Positions 5,426-7,169 of a DNA stretch of 7,169 bases are shown piece after piece. Under the pieces are notes generated by a model, which did no database searches, was not told where the DNA came from, and saw only the letters and a program-made list of their open reading frames with translations. The stretch lies in contig JAYUCJ010000229.1 of assembly GCA_043740415.1 (NCBI GenBank), positions 1 through 7,169 of the forward strand. Direction: 5' to 3'. The position numbers were made by a program, and so were the translations under genes. The stretch comes from Aalborgiella sp043740415. Lineage in GTDB: Bacteria > Pseudomonadota > Gammaproteobacteria > Burkholderiales > Burkholderiaceae_C. Numbering within the stretch: position 1 is the stretch's first letter; each line of letters starts with the position of its first letter.

Positions 5426-5454
5426 ATGGTAGCATTTTTGCCACCAAATTGCAA
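5426..5454 (-). promoter_or_regulatory. Candidate toxin-antitoxin promoter with overlapping palindrome
   Basis: On the minus strand TTGCAA (5454-5449) is followed after 17 bases by TACCAT (5431-5426), a moderate -35/-10 pair. Transcription would then begin at about the first toxin ATG, giving a nearly leaderless message. The 8-base arms TGGTAGCA (5427-5434) and TGCCACCA (5439-5446), with 7 of 8 positions complementary around a TTTT spacer, overlap the -10 and spacer. This would suit an operator for the antitoxin. A weak panD 3' hairpin is an alternative; no T tract follows it. Confidence 0.3.
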
Positions 5455-5472
5455 TACTCGGTTTAAAAAATC

Positions 5473-5853
5473 TCACTTCAACTGCAACGGCACATTCGAC
5501 CTGAGCGCGGTTTGCTGATTCTTCTCATTCACAAACACCAATTTCGGCTCATGCCCAACCACATTCTCCTCATGCACCTGCGCGAAGGCGGCGATGATGA
5601 TGAGGTCGCCGGCGCTGGCTCGGCGGGCGGCTGAGCCGTTGACGGAGATCATGCCGGTGCCACGCTCGCCACGGATGGCGTAGGTGATGAAACGTTCGCC
5701 GTTGTTGATGTTCCAGATGTGGATTTGTTCGTTTTCGGCAATATTGGCCGCTTCCAGCAGGTTTTCGTCAATCGCGCAAGAGCCTTCGTAGTGCAACTCG
5801 CATTGGGTGACGGCGACACGGTGGATTTTGGATTTTAAGAGGGTACGAAACAT
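5473..5853 (-). CDS. panD: Aspartate 1-decarboxylase proenzyme (PanD)
   Basis: PanD decarboxylates L-aspartate to beta-alanine, which PanC joins to pantoate to make pantothenate. It is made as an inactive chain that cleaves itself between Gly24 and Ser25, seen here in HYEGSCAID at exactly the usual position, leaving a pyruvoyl group as cofactor. Lys9, Arg54 and Tyr58 (in GERFITYAI) match the substrate- and cleavage-related residues of the E. coli enzyme without any gap. ENEQIHIWN, GERGTG, ISVNGSAA and GDLIIIAAF are further family signatures. At 126 residues it is full length. Only a weak GGA lies before the ATG. It follows thiDE by 27 bases and precedes the toxin gene by 53, so it probably shares the thiDE transcript. 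It complements panB at the other end of the window. Confidence 0.97.
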   Translation of the reverse strand: MFRTLLKSKIHRVAVTQCELHYEGSCAIDENLLEAANIAENEQIHIWNINNGERFITYAIRGERGTGMISVNGSAARRASAGDLIIIAAFAQVHEENVVGHEPKLVFVNEKNQQTALRSNVPLQLK

Positions 5854-5880
5854 GGCGATTCCATCAAATAAAGCGTTAAG

Positions 5881-7169
5881 TTAGAGCGTTGAATTGGGCA
5901 GTTTTGGGGCGATGGTGCTCGTTTTTGCGCCATTTTTCGACACATCAATCGCCTCATTCAACGCCATGATAGCCGCTTCTGGCGACGCCGCAGCCGTGAT
6001 GGCGCTGATAACGGCGACGCCGGCCACGCCCGCCTGTCTCGCTTCCGAAGCCCGCTCCACGTTGATACCGCCAATCGCCACCAAGGGCAGCGGCAACAAG
6101 TCGCTCCAATAGGCGACGTTGTGCGTGCCCTGCGGCTGCCACGGCATGTCTTTGGACTGGGTGGCGTACATGGGGCCGCAGGCGATGTAGCTGGGCTGCA
6201 GCCCCCAGGCGCTGCAGACTTCCCAATAGCAATGCGTGCTCAGCCCCAAGCGCAGACCAGCTTGGGCGATGGCCTGCAAATCAGCCACATGCAAATCTTC
6301 TTGCCCCAAATGCACCCCGTAAGCGCCTTCTTCAATAGCCAATTGCCAGTGGTCGTTGATGAAAAGCTGGGCTTTGGCTGCTTTGGCGTGCTGAATAGCC
6401 AATTGCACTTCGCGCCTGATGTCGACAAGTTCTGGTGATTTGATACGTAATTGAACGGTTTTAACGCCAGAAGCTAAAACACGTTGCACCCAAGCGGCAC
6501 TATCAACCACGGCGTACAAGCCTAGGTCGGCATTGCTCAAAGGGGCGAAACATAAAGACTGTGTTTGCGTTTGAAGTGTTTGCATTGAAGCGTTGGGCAA
6601 GCTGAAAGTAGGTAGGTTTTCAATGTAGTGGGCAAAATCAGACCTTGGGCGCACAGGACCTGCGCCCTGCCCTGCAGCATAGGCGTGGCGCAAGGCATGC
6701 GTGGTCGCCATCTTCGCGATAACCAACGCCTCCATGCTGACAAAACTACGCGCCAAGGCGGCGGCCACGCTGGAGGCAAACACGCAACCCGTGCCGTGGT
6801 TGTGAGGCGTATTCACGCGCGGCAAGCGCAGCCAACCTTGGGCATGTGGACTGAGGCAATAGTCTTCGCTGTTCAAACCCTGAGCATCGCCACCGGTGAT
6901 GATGACGGTTTTGCAGCCCAAGACTTGCAAGGATTGCGCGGCTTGCTCGACGGCAGAAGCGTCAATCGAAGGAGCTTGCTTCAAGAGCAACGCCGCTTCG
7001 GCACGGTTTGGGGTGATCACATCGGCGCGGGGCAGCAACTCGTCGCGGTAGGCTTGGATCAAATCCGCTTGGGCGAAGCTGGCTCCCGTCGTCGCACCTA
7101 AAACAGGGTCAACGACGACGGCCAAGTTTGGATTTATCTGTCGCAAACGGTCAATCCAGCGCACCAGCA
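5881..7169 (-). CDS. thiDE: Fused HMP(-P) kinase / thiamine-phosphate synthase (ThiD-ThiE), 5' end cut off
   Basis: The protein joins two thiamine-synthesis enzymes. ThiD phosphorylates hydroxymethylpyrimidine to its pyrophosphate, and ThiE couples that to the thiazole phosphate to give thiamine phosphate. The frame is open to the right edge, so the GTG at 7164 is not taken as the start; roughly the first 90-100 residues of ThiD are missing. Counting residues from 7164, VVVDPVLGATTG (17-28), ITPNRAEAALL (50-60) and GTGC (124-127, with the catalytic cysteine) belong to ThiD, which ends near residue 185. A linker of about 25 residues follows. ThiE runs from about 214 to 407: LYAVVD, QLRIK (Gln238, Arg240, Lys242), IND (Asn270, Asp271), VHLGQEDL (Asp290), LSTH (Ser309), CGPMYATQSK (Lys338), AIGGI and VAVISAI, all intact. 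It is probably the first visible gene of a thiDE-panD operon. A TPP riboswitch, if any, would lie outside the window. Confidence 0.95.
   Translation of the reverse strand, partial: LVRWIDRLRQINPNLAVVVDPVLGATTGASFAQADLIQAYRDELLPRADVITPNRAEAALLLKQAPSIDASAVEQAAQSLQVLGCKTVIITGGDAQGLNSEDYCLSPHAQGWLRLPRVNTPHNHGTGCVFASSVAAALARSFVSMEALVIAKMATTHALRHAYAAGQGAGPVRPRSDFAHYIENLPTFSLPNASMQTLQTQTQSLCFAPLSNADLGLYAVVDSAAWVQRVLASGVKTVQLRIKSPELVDIRREVQLAIQHAKAAKAQLFINDHWQLAIEEGAYGVHLGQEDLHVADLQAIAQAGLRLGLSTHCYWEVCSAWGLQPSYIACGPMYATQSKDMPWQPQGTHNVAYWSDLLPLPLVAIGGINVERASEARQAGVAGVAVISAITAAASPEAAIMALNEAIDVSKNGAKTSTIAPKLPNSTL

Noticed and set aside
6628..7101. 157-codon plus-strand open frame opposite thiDE
   Set aside because: The minus strand encodes intact ThiD motifs through this stretch; the plus-strand translation is histidine- and glycine-rich shadow sequence.

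Overview
The window looks like a stretch of chromosome from a betaproteobacterium, most likely order Burkholderiales and possibly Comamonadaceae. I infer this from the style of the proteins: QueE has a C-x14-C-x2-C cluster loop as described for Burkholderia, ThiD and ThiE are fused, and NadA and PanB are of proteobacterial type. The short interspersed repeats also resemble ones I remember from Comamonadaceae genomes. No taxonomic marker gene is present, so this is family resemblance only. GC is roughly 50-60% in most genes, with clearly AT-richer patches.

Layout. Left edge (1-165): the probable first codons of a minus-strand gene that runs off the window, then an AT-rich gap holding one copy of a short repeat. 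166-1041 minus: panB. 1042-1158: divergent intergenic region. 1159-3162 plus: nadC then nadA. 3191-4262 plus: queE then queD. 4263-4766: two direct copies of the repeat on either side of a small two-helix membrane protein gene of unknown function. 4767-5419 minus: a toxin-antitoxin pair (PIN-domain toxin first, ribbon-helix-helix antitoxin second, 4-base overlap). 5473-5853 minus: panD. 5881 to the right edge, minus: a fused thiD-thiE gene missing its 5' end.

How the genes work together. This is a cofactor and modified-base biosynthesis neighbourhood. NadA and NadC make nicotinate mononucleotide for NAD. PanB and PanD supply the pantoate and beta-alanine halves of pantothenate for coenzyme A. 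ThiD-ThiE makes thiamine phosphate. QueD and QueE perform successive steps towards preQ0 and queuosine. The minus-strand genes thiDE, panD, toxin and antitoxin are closely spaced and could share a transcript, so the toxin-antitoxin pair may ride on a vitamin operon.

Most of the window is ordinary metabolism. The points most worth a second look are: a three-copy interspersed repeat of about 36-50 bases, two copies of which bracket the orphan membrane gene; a QueD whose catalytic cysteine position is serine; and a toxin-first module in which only the antitoxin has a strong ribosome binding site. I found no clear evidence of a wholly new system.
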